Shown: positions 7,174 through 15,430 of the stretch, in pieces | How the letters are laid out: every line of letters begins with the position of its first letter | How positions within the stretch are numbered: position 1 is the first letter of the stretch | Made by a program: the position numbers and the translations under genes | Source: Verrucomicrobiota bacterium | GTDB taxonomy: Bacteria; Verrucomicrobiota; Verrucomicrobiia; Chthoniobacterales; Terrimicrobiaceae | DNA length: 36,977 nt | Direction: 5' to 3' | NCBI GenBank assembly: GCA_018970255.1 | Contig: JAGWWS010000025.1 | Coordinates: 1-36,977 of the forward strand | The notes under the pieces: generated by a model | The model's input: only the letters and a program-made list of their open reading frames with translations | What the model was told of the DNA's origin: nothing | Databases searched by the model: none

Positions 7174-7707
7174 ATGACCATCGAAGACCGCCTCGCCAAA
7201 TTCCTCGGGCGCACGCCGCGGGTTTCGGAATCCGCATTCGTTGCCAATTCCGCCACCCTCGTCGGCGATGTGCGCCTCGGGAAGGATTCCAGCGTTTTCT
7301 ACGGCGCCGTCCTCCGCGGCGACATCGAAACCATAACCATCGGCGAGTCCTCGAATGTGCAGGACGGCTGCATCGTCCACCTCGCGGACGACCTCGGCGC
7401 GCATGTCGGTGCGTGGTGCACCATCGGCCACGCCGCCATCATCCACGCCTGCACCATCGGCGACGAATGCCTCGTCGGCATGCAGGCCGTCGTCCTCGAT
7501 GGGGCGGAAATCGGCGACCAATGCCTCATCGGCGCGGGTTCGCTCGTCACCCAGCGCACAAAAATCCCGCCCCGCTCGCTCGTCCTCGGTTCCCCCGCCA
7601 AGGTCGTCCGGCCATTGAAGGAAAACGAACTCGCCTCGCTCCGGGAGAGCGCCGCCAAGTATGTCGCCGTGGCCCGCGCCCACGCAGCGCGGCAGGCCGC
7701 CGCATGA
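7174..7707 (+). CDS. Gamma-carbonic anhydrase family protein
   Basis: This 177-residue left-handed beta-helix protein is built of hexapeptide repeats. The three zinc-ligand histidines of the gamma class are present with correct spacing: His69 in CIVHL, His86 in TIGHAA and His91 in IIHAC. The C-terminal helix (LKENELASLRESAAKYVAVAR) caps the trimer. It belongs to the YrdA/PaaY/CaiE branch, whose members may hydrate CO2 or lack measurable activity, so the family call is firm and the activity open. The stop overlaps the pgsA start in ATGA, so it leads the run to trpE. Confidence 0.92.
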   Translation: MTIEDRLAKFLGRTPRVSESAFVANSATLVGDVRLGKDSSVFYGAVLRGDIETITIGESSNVQDGCIVHLADDLGAHVGAWCTIGHAAIIHACTIGDECLVGMQAVVLDGAEIGDQCLIGAGSLVTQRTKIPPRSLVLGSPAKVVRPLKENELASLRESAAKYVAVARAHAARQAAA

Positions 7708-8267
7708 ACCTCCCGAACCAGCTGACCCTCGGCCGCCTCGCCCTCACGGCCGTTTTCGTCGCCTGCTTTTCGATCGAATTCCAGGGCCGCTTCACCGCCG
7801 CCCTCGCCATCTTCGCCCTCGCCGCCGCCACCGACTGGCTCGACGGCGAGATCGCCCGCCGCCGCGGATTGGTCACCGACTTCGGCTCCCTCATGGACCC
7901 GCTCGTGGACAAAATCCTGACCGCCTCCGCGTTCATCGGCCTCACGGCCTTCCACGCCATCCCGCCATGGGCGGTGATCGTCATCATCAGCCGCGAATTC
8001 CTCATCACCGGCCTCCGTTCCCTCGCCGCCTCGAAAGGCACCATCCTCGCCGCCGACAAGCTGGGAAAACACAAGACCACCTGGCAAATGGCCACCATTA
8101 TCTACTTCCTGCTCCTGCTCGCGGCGGGCGAATGGATTTCGTGGCCGTGGCAGCCCGCGGCCTGGAAATTCGGCACGCACTTCCTCGTCCCGGCCACCGT
8201 CGCACTCTCGGTGTGGTCCGGCCTTGCCTACCTTTTGAAAAACCGCTCGCTCATCGATACCCGCTGA
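7704..8267 (+). CDS. pgsA: CDP-diacylglycerol-glycerol-3-phosphate phosphatidyltransferase
   Basis: This 187-residue inner-membrane enzyme makes phosphatidylglycerophosphate from CDP-diacylglycerol and glycerol 3-phosphate, the committed step to phosphatidylglycerol and cardiolipin. The CDP-alcohol phosphotransferase signature is complete near residues 47-74: D-x2-DG-x2-AR, eight residues, G-x3-D-x3-D, seen as DWLDGEIARRR and GSLMDPLVD. The N-terminal NLPNQLTLGRL and the SREFLITGLR loop are typical of PgsA rather than Pss. About five or six helices are visible. ATG at 7704 overlaps the preceding TGA. LemA follows after 46 bases. Confidence 0.93.
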   Translation: MNLPNQLTLGRLALTAVFVACFSIEFQGRFTAALAIFALAAATDWLDGEIARRRGLVTDFGSLMDPLVDKILTASAFIGLTAFHAIPPWAVIVIISREFLITGLRSLAASKGTILAADKLGKHKTTWQMATIIYFLLLLAAGEWISWPWQPAAWKFGTHFLVPATVALSVWSGLAYLLKNRSLIDTR

Positions 8268-8313
8268 GCCTTTGGTGTTGCGCCACCGCGCGGGCGGCGG
8301 CAAAGTTCGGCGC

Positions 8314-8916
8314 ATGGGTGGATTCCTCCTTTCCCTTGTCGTCATCGCCGCGGTCCTCGGCGTCCTGCTCCTTTTTGTTGTCGGGCAATACAACACCCTC
8401 ATCGGCCTGCGGAACCGCTATAAAAACGCGTTTGCCCAGATCGATGTGCAGTTGAAACGCCGGCACGACCTCATCCCGAACCTCGTCGAAACCGCAAAGG
8501 GATACCTGCAGCACGAAAGCAAAACCCTCGAGGCCGTCATCGCCGCCCGCAATGCCGCCCAAGGCGCATCCGGCCGCGCCGCGGCGGACCCCGGCGACCC
8601 CTCCGCCATGCGCGAACTCGCCGGCGCCGAGGCCGGCCTCACCGGAGCCATCGGCAGGCTCTTCGCCGTTGCCGAAGCCTACCCCGACCTCAAGGCGAAC
8701 CAGAACATGATGCAGCTCACCGAGGAACTCACCTCCACGGAAAACAAGGTCGCCTTCGCACGCCAGGCCTACAACGACTCCGTCATGGCCTACAACACGC
8801 AGCGCGAAGTTTTCCCCGCCAACATTGTCGCCGGCATCTTCCAGTTCGGGCCGGCCGAGCAGTTCCGCATCGAAAATCCCGCCGAGCGCGAGGCTCCCAA
8901 GGTCTCGTTTCCATGA
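8314..8916 (+). CDS. LemA family membrane protein
   Basis: This is a 200-residue protein with one N-terminal transmembrane helix (residues 3-25) and a long helical body. The LemA hallmarks are QYNTLIGLRNRYKNAFAQID and LKRRHDLIPNLVETAKGY, then LTSTENKVAFARQAYNDSV near residues 150-170 and the FP-x-N-IVA turn. Such proteins are bound to the cytoplasmic membrane with the helical part outside; the molecular role is unclear. A TTG at 8272 would add 14 unconserved residues, so ATG at 8314 is preferred. Its TGA overlaps the trpE ATG. No TPM-domain partner, a common neighbour, is present. Confidence 0.93.
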   Translation: MGGFLLSLVVIAAVLGVLLLFVVGQYNTLIGLRNRYKNAFAQIDVQLKRRHDLIPNLVETAKGYLQHESKTLEAVIAARNAAQGASGRAAADPGDPSAMRELAGAEAGLTGAIGRLFAVAEAYPDLKANQNMMQLTEELTSTENKVAFARQAYNDSVMAYNTQREVFPANIVAGIFQFGPAEQFRIENPAEREAPKVSFP

Positions 8917-10400
8917 TCCCCCTCGCCCCGACCCGCGACGCCTTCGCCGCGAAGGCGGGCGCCGGACGCGTGCTGGAGGTCTCCTGCGACATCGTGGCGG
9001 ATTCCGAGACGCCCGTATCCGCCTTCGCGAAGCTCTGCGGCTCCGCCCCGGCCTTCCTGCTCGAATCCGCCGAGCAGCACGACCAAACCGGCCGCTATTC
9101 CTTCCTCGGCTTCGGCGCCCACGCCACATTCACCGCATCGGGCAAAACCCTTTCGATTTCCGAAAACGGCGCCACGCGCTCGTTCGAAGCCCCCCGCGAC
9201 CCCCTTGATGAACTCGAGAAGTGGATGGCGCCCTACCGCACCGCCCGCGACGCCTCGATGCCGCCCTTCCACGGCGGCGCCGTCGGCCACCTCGGCTACG
9301 ATTGCATCCGCTGGTTCGAGCCCACCATCCCCCCGCCGCCCAAGGACGAACTCGGCATTCCGGACATGTTCTTCATGGTCCCGAAAACCGTCCTCGTCTT
9401 CGACCACCGGCGCCGCCGCCTGCGCATCGTCGAAAATGTTTTCCCGGACGGTGGCGACCCCGGCGCCGCCTACGACGCAGCTGCGCAGCGCATCGGCGAA
9501 ACCCTCGAAAAACTCCGCCAACCCCTCGCGTTCGAACCGTTGTTTGCCGACACCGCCCCGCCGGCCGCCCCCTCCACATCGAACACCACCCGCGGCGAAT
9601 ACCACGCCATGGTCGAGCGCGCGCAGGAATACATCCGCGCCGGCGACATTTTCCAAATCGTGCTCGCCCAGCGGTTCGAAACCGCTTTCGGCGGCGATGC
9701 CCTCGACCTCTACCGCGCCCTGCGCTTCGTCAACCCCTCGCCCTACATGTTCTGCCTGCGCTGCCCCGGCGGCTACTCGCTCGTCGGCAGTTCGCCGGAA
9801 GTCCATGTGCGCCTCACCGGCGGCCTCGTGGAAATCCGCCCCATCGCAGGCACCCGCCGGCGCGGGGCCAGCCCCGAAGAGGACGCCGCGAACGCCGAAG
9901 ACCTCATGGCCGACCCCAAGGAACGCGCCGAGCACCTCATGCTCGTCGACCTCGCCCGCAACGATGTCGGCCGCATCGCCGAATACGGCTCCGTGAAAGT
10001 CACCGACTTCATGTCGATCGAGCGCTACAGCCATGTCATGCACATCGTCTCGCATGTCTCCGGAAAACTCGCCGGCGGCCGCAGCGCATTCGATGTCATG
10101 CGCGCCACCTTCCCGGCCGGCACCGTCTCCGGAGCCCCGAAGGTCCGCGCCATGCAAATCCTCAACGAACTCGAGAAAAGCAAACGCTGTTCCTACTCCG
10201 GGGCCGTCGGCTACTTCGGGTTCGACGGCAACCACGACTCCTGCATCGCGCTCCGCACCGTCCTGCTCCAGGGCGGCAAAGCCTATGTCCAATCCGGCGG
10301 CGGCGTCGTCGCGGACTCCACGCCCGAGGGCGAATACCAGGAGACGGTCAACAAAGCCATGGCCGGCATGCGCGCCATCGACCGCGCCAGGAAACAGTAA
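8913..10400 (+). CDS. trpE: Anthranilate synthase component I
   Basis: The 495-residue product is the chorismate-binding subunit, which makes anthranilate from chorismate and ammonia delivered by TrpG. The N-terminal domain has the LLES motif (about residue 50) used in tryptophan feedback binding. The catalytic domain shows SPEVHVRL, IRPIAGTRRRG, LVDLARNDVGRIA, the FPAGTVSGAPKVRAM signature, and GGGVVADSTPEGEYQET at the end. Length suits an unfused TrpE. The ATG overlaps the lemA stop. It is followed after 171 bases, containing a perfect inverted repeat, by trpG. No leader peptide with Trp codons was seen upstream because the gene directly abuts lemA. Confidence 0.96.
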   Translation: MIPLAPTRDAFAAKAGAGRVLEVSCDIVADSETPVSAFAKLCGSAPAFLLESAEQHDQTGRYSFLGFGAHATFTASGKTLSISENGATRSFEAPRDPLDELEKWMAPYRTARDASMPPFHGGAVGHLGYDCIRWFEPTIPPPPKDELGIPDMFFMVPKTVLVFDHRRRRLRIVENVFPDGGDPGAAYDAAAQRIGETLEKLRQPLAFEPLFADTAPPAAPSTSNTTRGEYHAMVERAQEYIRAGDIFQIVLAQRFETAFGGDALDLYRALRFVNPSPYMFCLRCPGGYSLVGSSPEVHVRLTGGLVEIRPIAGTRRRGASPEEDAANAEDLMADPKERAEHLMLVDLARNDVGRIAEYGSVKVTDFMSIERYSHVMHIVSHVSGKLAGGRSAFDVMRATFPAGTVSGAPKVRAMQILNELEKSKRCSYSGAVGYFGFDGNHDSCIALRTVLLQGGKAYVQSGGGVVADSTPEGEYQETVNKAMAGMRAIDRARKQ

Positions 10401-10415
10401 TGAAAAAGATTTTTC

Positions 10416-10551
10416 ACCACGGAGAGCACGGAGGACACGGAGGTATCGAAGGGGATGCAGGGGTGGATTTCTTTGTGGCAAAGCAAGCGATGAACCCTGT
10501 TGCCATCCAAAAACTCTTCTTCACCTCCGTGTCCTCCGTGCTCTCCGTGGT
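10416..10551. repeat. 29-bp perfect inverted repeat between trpE and trpG
   Basis: Bases 10416-10444 and 10523-10551 are exact reverse complements (arm starts accacggagagcacggagg), separated by a 78-base loop. In RNA this would fold into a very stable hairpin ending 20 bases before the trpG ATG. The arm itself contains near-tandem cacggag units. The structure looks like a small non-autonomous mobile repeat of a type scattered in many bacterial intergenic regions; no target-site duplication was seen. It may change trpE/trpG expression balance or act as a partial terminator. Confidence 0.85.
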
Positions 10552-10571
10552 TAACCTTCTTCCCAATTCGC

Positions 10572-11135
10572 ATGATCCTCGTCATCGATAACTACGATTC
10601 CTTCACCTACAACCTCGTCCAATACTTCGGCGAGTTGGGCGCGGAGCTTGTGGTGAAGCGCAACGACGAAATTTCCACCGCCGACATCCGCAAACTCGCC
10701 CCCGAAAAAATCGTCGTCTCCCCCGGCCCCTGCACGCCGTCGGAGGCCGGGATCAGTTGCGGCACCATCCGCGAATTCGGCGGCAAGATCCCCATCCTCG
10801 GCGTCTGCCTCGGCCACCAGAGCATCGGCCAGGTTTATGGAGGCAAGGTCATCCGCGCGCCCCGGCTGATGCACGGCAAAACCTCGCCCATCCTGCACAC
10901 CGGCCGCAATGTCTTCGCCGGGCTGCCGAGCCCGTTCGAAGCCACCCGCTACCATTCCCTGGTTGTCGAACGCGGCACCCTCCCCGCCTGCCTCGAAATC
11001 ACCGCCGAAACCGCCGAAGGCGAAATCATGGGCCTCGCGCACCGCGAACTCCCCGTCTACGGCGTCCAATTCCACCCCGAGTCCATCCTCACCCAGCACG
11101 GCAAACAACTGCTGCAAAACTTCATCGAGTTGTAA
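10572..11135 (+). CDS. trpG: Anthranilate synthase component II, glutamine amidotransferase
   Basis: This 187-residue class I amidotransferase hydrolyses glutamine and passes ammonia to TrpE; some bacteria also use it for para-aminobenzoate. The nucleophile is Cys79 in GVCLGHQ, with His168 and Glu170 in [22 protein letters not shown] at the start and [11 protein letters not shown] near residue 50 are standard. The frame is open upstream into the inverted repeat, but [10 protein letters not shown] at 10572 is the conserved start. It faces the minus-strand amidotransferase tail to tail with a 15-base gap. Confidence 0.95.
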   Translation: MILVIDNYDSFTYNLVQYFGELGAELVVKRNDEISTADIRKLAPEKIVVSPGPCTPSEAGISCGTIREFGGKIPILGVCLGHQSIGQVYGGKVIRAPRLMHGKTSPILHTGRNVFAGLPSPFEATRYHSLVVERGTLPACLEITAETAEGEIMGLAHRELPVYGVQFHPESILTQHGKQLLQNFIEL

Positions 11136-11150
11136 GCGGGAACGAAGCTC

Positions 11151-11849
11151 CTACAAAAAATCCGCCCAAGCCCGAAACGCCGCGCGCACACTTTTTTCTA
11201 ACCTTGGTAAGGCGGCATCAGCTTCGCGAATAAGTCCGTTCGCATCGATACCCTCCGACCTGAAAAATTCCCGGTCGTCGCCGACGAGCTCGCGGAACAA
11301 TTCCGCCGTCATCTCGGGGTGGAATTGGAACCCGTAAAACCCCCTCCCCATGCAGAACGCCTGGTTCGGCGTCATCGTGCTGAAGGCGAGGCGTTGCCCC
11401 CCGGCCGGAATTTCAAAAACATCCCCATGCCAGTGCGTGGCTGCGAATTCCAAGGGAAAGTGCCGCATCAAAGGGTCGCCAGCCGCCCCCGGCGCGAGCG
11501 TCACGGGAAAAAATCCCAACTCCCGCCGTTCCGCCCTGCGCACCACGGCGCCGCAAGCCCTCGCCATCAATTGCCCGCCCAGGCAGAGGCCGAGCACCGG
11601 CTTGCCCTCCCCAGCCGCCGCCCGCACGAGGCCGCATTCCGCAGCGAGGTAGGGAAACCCATCGTCCTGCCAAGCGCTTTGCGCCCCGCCACCGAGCGCG
11701 AGCCCGTCGAAACCCTCCAGCGACACCGGCACCCGTTCGCCGGCATAGGCGTGGAGCACCTGGAGCGCCACGCCGGCTTCGGCCAGCGAGTCGGCGAGCA
11801 GCCCCGGTTTGTCGACTTCCCCATGCTGGAGGAACAGCACCCGTTTCAC
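11151..11849 (-). CDS. Class I glutamine amidotransferase-like protein
   Basis: The 232-residue cytosolic product belongs to the GMP-synthase-like amidotransferase group (COG0518 type). GLCLGGQ carries the nucleophilic Cys in place of the usual GxCxGxQ, and FQFHPEMT supplies His and Glu. The first strand VKRVLFLQHGE and LALGGGAQSAW fit the family. The start chosen is GTG at 11849 just before that strand; an ATG at 11918 would add 23 residues of unconserved sequence. Substrate is unknown: such stand-alone enzymes act on gamma-glutamyl compounds or serve separate synthases. It lies divergent from pdhA, with roughly 140 bases between. Confidence 0.82.
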   Translation of the reverse strand: MKRVLFLQHGEVDKPGLLADSLAEAGVALQVLHAYAGERVPVSLEGFDGLALGGGAQSAWQDDGFPYLAAECGLVRAAAGEGKPVLGLCLGGQLMARACGAVVRRAERRELGFFPVTLAPGAAGDPLMRHFPLEFAATHWHGDVFEIPAGGQRLAFSTMTPNQAFCMGRGFYGFQFHPEMTAELFRELVGDDREFFRSEGIDANGLIREADAALPRLEKSVRAAFRAWADFL

Positions 11850-11990
11850 GCCGCCAAGCAAAACCGGGGGCCGCCCGCGCGGAAACAAAAAATTCCGCGG
11901 ATGCGCGCATTTCGGCATTGCAAAACCCGCCGCCAATCGATGACATTCGCCCGCGTCGACCATCGCAATCCGTTGGCTCCACGAAAAACG

Positions 11991-13103
11991 ATGTCCCGAA
12001 TTTCGAAAACCATGCCCGCAGTCACCGAGGATGAAGCCTATGTCGACCCGGCCGACTACTCCCGCGCCGAGGTCAACGCGCCGCTCACGGCGGAACAAAA
12101 AACCGGCTTCTACCGCGAAATGCTCCGCATCCGCCGGTTCGAGCAGGTCGCCCTGAAATACTACAACCAGGGCGCGATGGGCGGGTTCCTCCACCTCTAC
12201 ATCGGGCAGGAAGCCGTGGCGGTCGGCACCGTTTCCCTCCTCGGGAAGGATGACCATGTCATCACCGCCTACCGCGACCACGGCCACGCGCTCGCCGTCG
12301 GCATGGGCATGAACGAATGCATGGCGGAACTTTTCGGCAAAGCCACAGGCTGCTCGCGCGGCAAGGGCGGCTCGATGCACTTCTTCGCGCCCGACAAAAA
12401 CTACTGGGGCGGCCACGGCATCGTCGGCGGCCAAACCCCGCTCGGCCTCGGGCTCGCCTACGCGCTGAAATACAAAGGCGCGAAGGGCTGCGCGCTCTGC
12501 TACCTCGGCGACGGCGCCGTCAACCAGGGCGCCTACCACGAATCGCTCAACCTCGCAGCCCTCTGGAAGCTCCCGGTCATTTACATCATCGAGAACAACA
12601 AATACTCGATGGGCACCACGATCGACCGCTCCTCCGCGATGAGGAATTGCCTCGCCGAGCGCGCCGATGGCTACGGCATCGTTTGGGATATCGCCAACGG
12701 CGAAGACCTCTACGAAGTCCGCGCAAAGACCGCCAACGCCATGCGCCGCGCGCACGAGGAATCGCTCCCGACCGTCCTCGAGGTGGACACCTACCGCTAC
12801 TACGGCCACTCGGTCGCCGACGCGAACGCGAAGAAATACCGCTCCGCCGACGAGATCGAGCGCTACAAAAACCACCACGACCCGATCCGCCTTTGGAAAA
12901 AGCGCATGGTCGAGGAGGGCGTCTTCACCGAAACCGATGCCGAGGCGATCGACGAGGAGGTCAAGGCCGAGACCAATGCCGCAGCCGCCTTCGCCCTCGA
13001 GAGCGAAGCCCCCGCACCCGAAACCATCTTCGAGGATGTCTACTGGGAAGTGGACAACAACACCGAAGCCGGTTCCACGGGCCGCCACTTCTTCGGCGAC
13101 TAA
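11991..13103 (+). CDS. pdhA: Pyruvate dehydrogenase E1 component, alpha subunit
   Basis: The 370-residue product is the thiamine-diphosphate-binding subunit of the heterotetrameric E1, which decarboxylates pyruvate and reductively acetylates the E2 lipoyl group. The ThDP motif runs from GDG (173-175) to NN (202-203), with GAVNQGAYHESLNLA between. HGIVGGQTPLG and the YRYYGHSVAD loop are typical of PDH rather than branched-chain E1. Two starts are possible, ATG 11991 or ATG 12012 (MPAVTEDEAY); neither has a clear ribosome site. It is first of pdhA-pdhB-pdhC; the E3 gene is not in the window. Confidence 0.94.
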   Translation: MSRISKTMPAVTEDEAYVDPADYSRAEVNAPLTAEQKTGFYREMLRIRRFEQVALKYYNQGAMGGFLHLYIGQEAVAVGTVSLLGKDDHVITAYRDHGHALAVGMGMNECMAELFGKATGCSRGKGGSMHFFAPDKNYWGGHGIVGGQTPLGLGLAYALKYKGAKGCALCYLGDGAVNQGAYHESLNLAALWKLPVIYIIENNKYSMGTTIDRSSAMRNCLAERADGYGIVWDIANGEDLYEVRAKTANAMRRAHEESLPTVLEVDTYRYYGHSVADANAKKYRSADEIERYKNHHDPIRLWKKRMVEEGVFTETDAEAIDEEVKAETNAAAAFALESEAPAPETIFEDVYWEVDNNTEAGSTGRHFFGD

Positions 13104-13154
13104 GGCGCCCGCCGCCGCGGTCCAGCGAGCGGTGCCGGAAACCCAGCCCACCAC

Positions 13155-14129
13155 ATGCCACTCACCACCTACCGCAAAGCACTGAACGACGCCCTCGCCG
13201 AGGAGATCCTCCGCGACGAGAATGTGGTCATCATCGGCGAGGAAGTCGCCCAATACAACGGCGCCTACAAGGTCACGGAAGGGCTCTGGGAGCGGTTCGG
13301 CGACAAACGCGTGGTCGATACCCCCATCAGCGAGGCCGGCTTCATTGGCATGGGCATCGGCGCCTCCATGCTTGGCATCCGCCCCGTGATGGAACTCATG
13401 TTCTGGAGTTTCGCGTATGTGGCCTGGGACCAGATCATCAACAACGCCGGCCAGGTCCGCTACATGAGCGGCGGCCTCATCAATTGCCCGATCGTCATCC
13501 GCGGGCCCGCCAACGGCGGCACCAATGTCGGCGCCACCCACTCGCACACGCCCGAGAATTTCATCGCGAACACCCCTGGCCTCAAGGTCGTCTGCCCAGC
13601 CACCGCCTACGACGCCAAGGGCCTCATGAAAACCGCCATCCGCGACAACGACCCCGTTTGCGTGATGGAAAACACCCTCCTCTACGGCGAATCCTGGGAA
13701 GTCCCCGAGGGCGAATACCTCATCCCACTCGGCGTGGCCGATACCAAGCGCGAGGGCACCGATGTTTCGCTGATCGCCCACGGGCGTGCCGTCATCACCG
13801 CTTTGAAGGCCGCCGAGATCCTCGCTGCCGAACACGGCATCCACGCCGAGGTCCTTGACCTCCGTTCGATCCGCCCGCTGGACGAGGAGGCGATCGTTCG
13901 GACCGTCTCGAAAACCCACCGCGCCGTGCTCGTGGACGAGAACAAGCCGTTCTGCGGCGTCTCCGCGCAAATTTCCGCCACGATCATGGAGAAATGCTTC
14001 GACGAACTCGACGCGCCGGTGCAGCGCGTCTGCGCGCTCGACGCCCCGGCCATCTACGCGCCCGCCCTCGAGCCGATCCAGCTCCCCACCGCCGAGCGCA
14101 TCGTCGCCAAGGTCCTCCAAATTTCCTGA
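13155..14129 (+). CDS. pdhB: Pyruvate dehydrogenase E1 component, beta subunit
   Basis: The 324-residue transketolase-like subunit pairs with PdhA to complete the E1 active site. The N-terminal MPLTTYRKALNDALAEE, the ThDP-contacting GEEVAQYNGAYKVTEGL and DTPISEAGFIGMGIG segments, and the C-terminal LRSIRPLDEEAI are characteristic. Length is standard. The ATG is 51 bases after pdhA and the gene ends 6 bases before pdhC, consistent with one operon. No lipoyl fusion is present at the N-terminus, unlike some alphaproteobacterial PdhB. Confidence 0.95.
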   Translation: MPLTTYRKALNDALAEEILRDENVVIIGEEVAQYNGAYKVTEGLWERFGDKRVVDTPISEAGFIGMGIGASMLGIRPVMELMFWSFAYVAWDQIINNAGQVRYMSGGLINCPIVIRGPANGGTNVGATHSHTPENFIANTPGLKVVCPATAYDAKGLMKTAIRDNDPVCVMENTLLYGESWEVPEGEYLIPLGVADTKREGTDVSLIAHGRAVITALKAAEILAAEHGIHAEVLDLRSIRPLDEEAIVRTVSKTHRAVLVDENKPFCGVSAQISATIMEKCFDELDAPVQRVCALDAPAIYAPALEPIQLPTAERIVAKVLQIS

Positions 14130-14135
14130 CACTCC

Positions 14136-15371
14136 ATGACACCCATCACGATGCCCAAATTGAGCGACACCATGCTCGAGGGCACCCTCATCAAATGGCA
14201 TAAGAAACCCGGCGACAAAATTTCCATCGGCGATGTGATTGCCGAGGTCGAGACCGACAAGGCGACCATGGAAATGGAAGCGTTCGACGAGGGCGTGATC
14301 GCGGACATCGTCGTGAAGGAAGGCGGCGTGGTGAAGGTCGGCGAACCCATCGCCATGCTCGACGGCGGCACCTCCGCCCCGAAAAAAGCGGCCCCGGCAG
14401 CCGCAGCCCCCGCCCCGAAAGCTCCTGCGGCGCCAACCGTTCCCGGCGTTCCCGCCACCCCGAAGCCCAAGCCTGCAGTCGCAGCCGACGGTTCCCGGGC
14501 AAAAGCCTCCCCGCTTGCCAAGAAACTCGCCCTCGAGCGCGGCATCGACCTTTCCGCCATCCAGGGCACCGGTCCCGGCGGCCGCATTGTCGCCTCCGAT
14601 GTCCCCCAATCCGCCGCAGCCGCCCGCCCTGCCGCTTCCGCTGCTGCTGCGGCCCGAATCGATGTCCCCTTTTCCGGCTCCGACAAAAAAATCCCCCTCT
14701 CCGGGATGCGCCGCACGATTGCCGAGCGGCTTCTCGCCAGCAAAACGCAGATCCCGCATTTCTACCTCGCGATGGAAATCGACGCCGGGCCGCTCTCGCG
14801 CCTGCGCAAGGAAGTCAATTCCGCCTCCGAGGCCTCCGGCACGCCGAAGATCACCGTGAACGATTTCGTGCTGCTCGCCGCCGCCCGCGCCGCCGCCCAG
14901 CACCCGAAAGTGAACTCCGCCTTCGCCGGCGACTCGGTGGTCGAATACTCCGGAGTGCACCTCTCCGTGGCCATCTCCGTGGAGGACGGGCTCGTGACGC
15001 CAGTCGTCCGCGAGGCGCAGAACCTCTCGTTGCGCGGCATCAGCGCCGCCGTGAAGGACCTCGCCACCCGCGCCCGCGGCAAAAAACTCAAGCCCGAGGA
15101 ATATGCCGGCGGGACGCTCACCGTCTCGAACCTCGGCGCCTACGGGGTCGATTCGTTCTACGCGATCATCAACCCCCCGCAGGCAGCCATCCTGGCCGTG
15201 GGTGCCATCGTGAAAAAACCGGTGGTCGATTCCCAGGACCGGATCGTGGTGGGCCACCGCATGTCGATTTCCTTGAGCGGCGACCACCGGGTGGTCGACG
15301 GCGCGGCCGGGGCCGAATTCCTCGCCACGCTCCGCAAAACGCTCGAATCCCCCGCCGCCCTGCTGCTCTAA
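14136..15371 (+). CDS. pdhC: Dihydrolipoamide acetyltransferase (PDH E2)
   Basis: The 411-residue E2 core protein transfers acetyl groups from lipoyl-lysine to CoA. Domains in order: one lipoyl domain (1-80) with Lys42 in VETDKATMEM; an Ala/Pro linker; an E3/E1-binding domain around 123-160 (ASPLAKKLALERG, then GTGPGGRI); a second linker; and the catalytic domain from about 175. Its active site DHRVVDG has His384 and Asp388. A single lipoyl domain and the PDH E1 neighbours support PDH rather than 2-oxoglutarate use. A hairpin with T-tract begins 39 bases after the stop. Confidence 0.95.
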   Translation: MTPITMPKLSDTMLEGTLIKWHKKPGDKISIGDVIAEVETDKATMEMEAFDEGVIADIVVKEGGVVKVGEPIAMLDGGTSAPKKAAPAAAAPAPKAPAAPTVPGVPATPKPKPAVAADGSRAKASPLAKKLALERGIDLSAIQGTGPGGRIVASDVPQSAAAARPAASAAAAARIDVPFSGSDKKIPLSGMRRTIAERLLASKTQIPHFYLAMEIDAGPLSRLRKEVNSASEASGTPKITVNDFVLLAAARAAAQHPKVNSAFAGDSVVEYSGVHLSVAISVEDGLVTPVVREAQNLSLRGISAAVKDLATRARGKKLKPEEYAGGTLTVSNLGAYGVDSFYAIINPPQAAILAVGAIVKKPVVDSQDRIVVGHRMSISLSGDHRVVDGAAGAEFLATLRKTLESPAALLL

Positions 15372-15410
15372 GGCGGAAAATCGCGCATCGGTTTCAGAAA
15401 CTGCGGCCGT

Positions 15411-15430
15411 GAAGCGTCAGCGCTTCTTTT
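15411..15430 (+). terminator. Intrinsic-like terminator after pdhC
   Basis: gaagcg (15411-15416) and cgcttc (15421-15426) form a 6-bp stem with a tcag tetraloop, followed by tttt. The stem overlaps the TGA of the minus-strand SUMF1 gene, so the same bases code the end of that protein. The stem is short, so efficiency is uncertain. Confidence 0.4.

Noticed and set aside
10416..10551. CRISPR-like repeats in the trpE-trpG gap
   Set aside because: The repeats are two inverted arms, not a series of direct repeats with spacers.
11151..15287. Very long minus-strand open frame (over 1300 codons) across the pdh operon
   Set aside because: Only its end is the amidotransferase gene. The rest mirrors pdhA, pdhB and pdhC; GC-rich third positions on the sense strand remove stops from the antisense frame. 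It lacks protein-family motifs.
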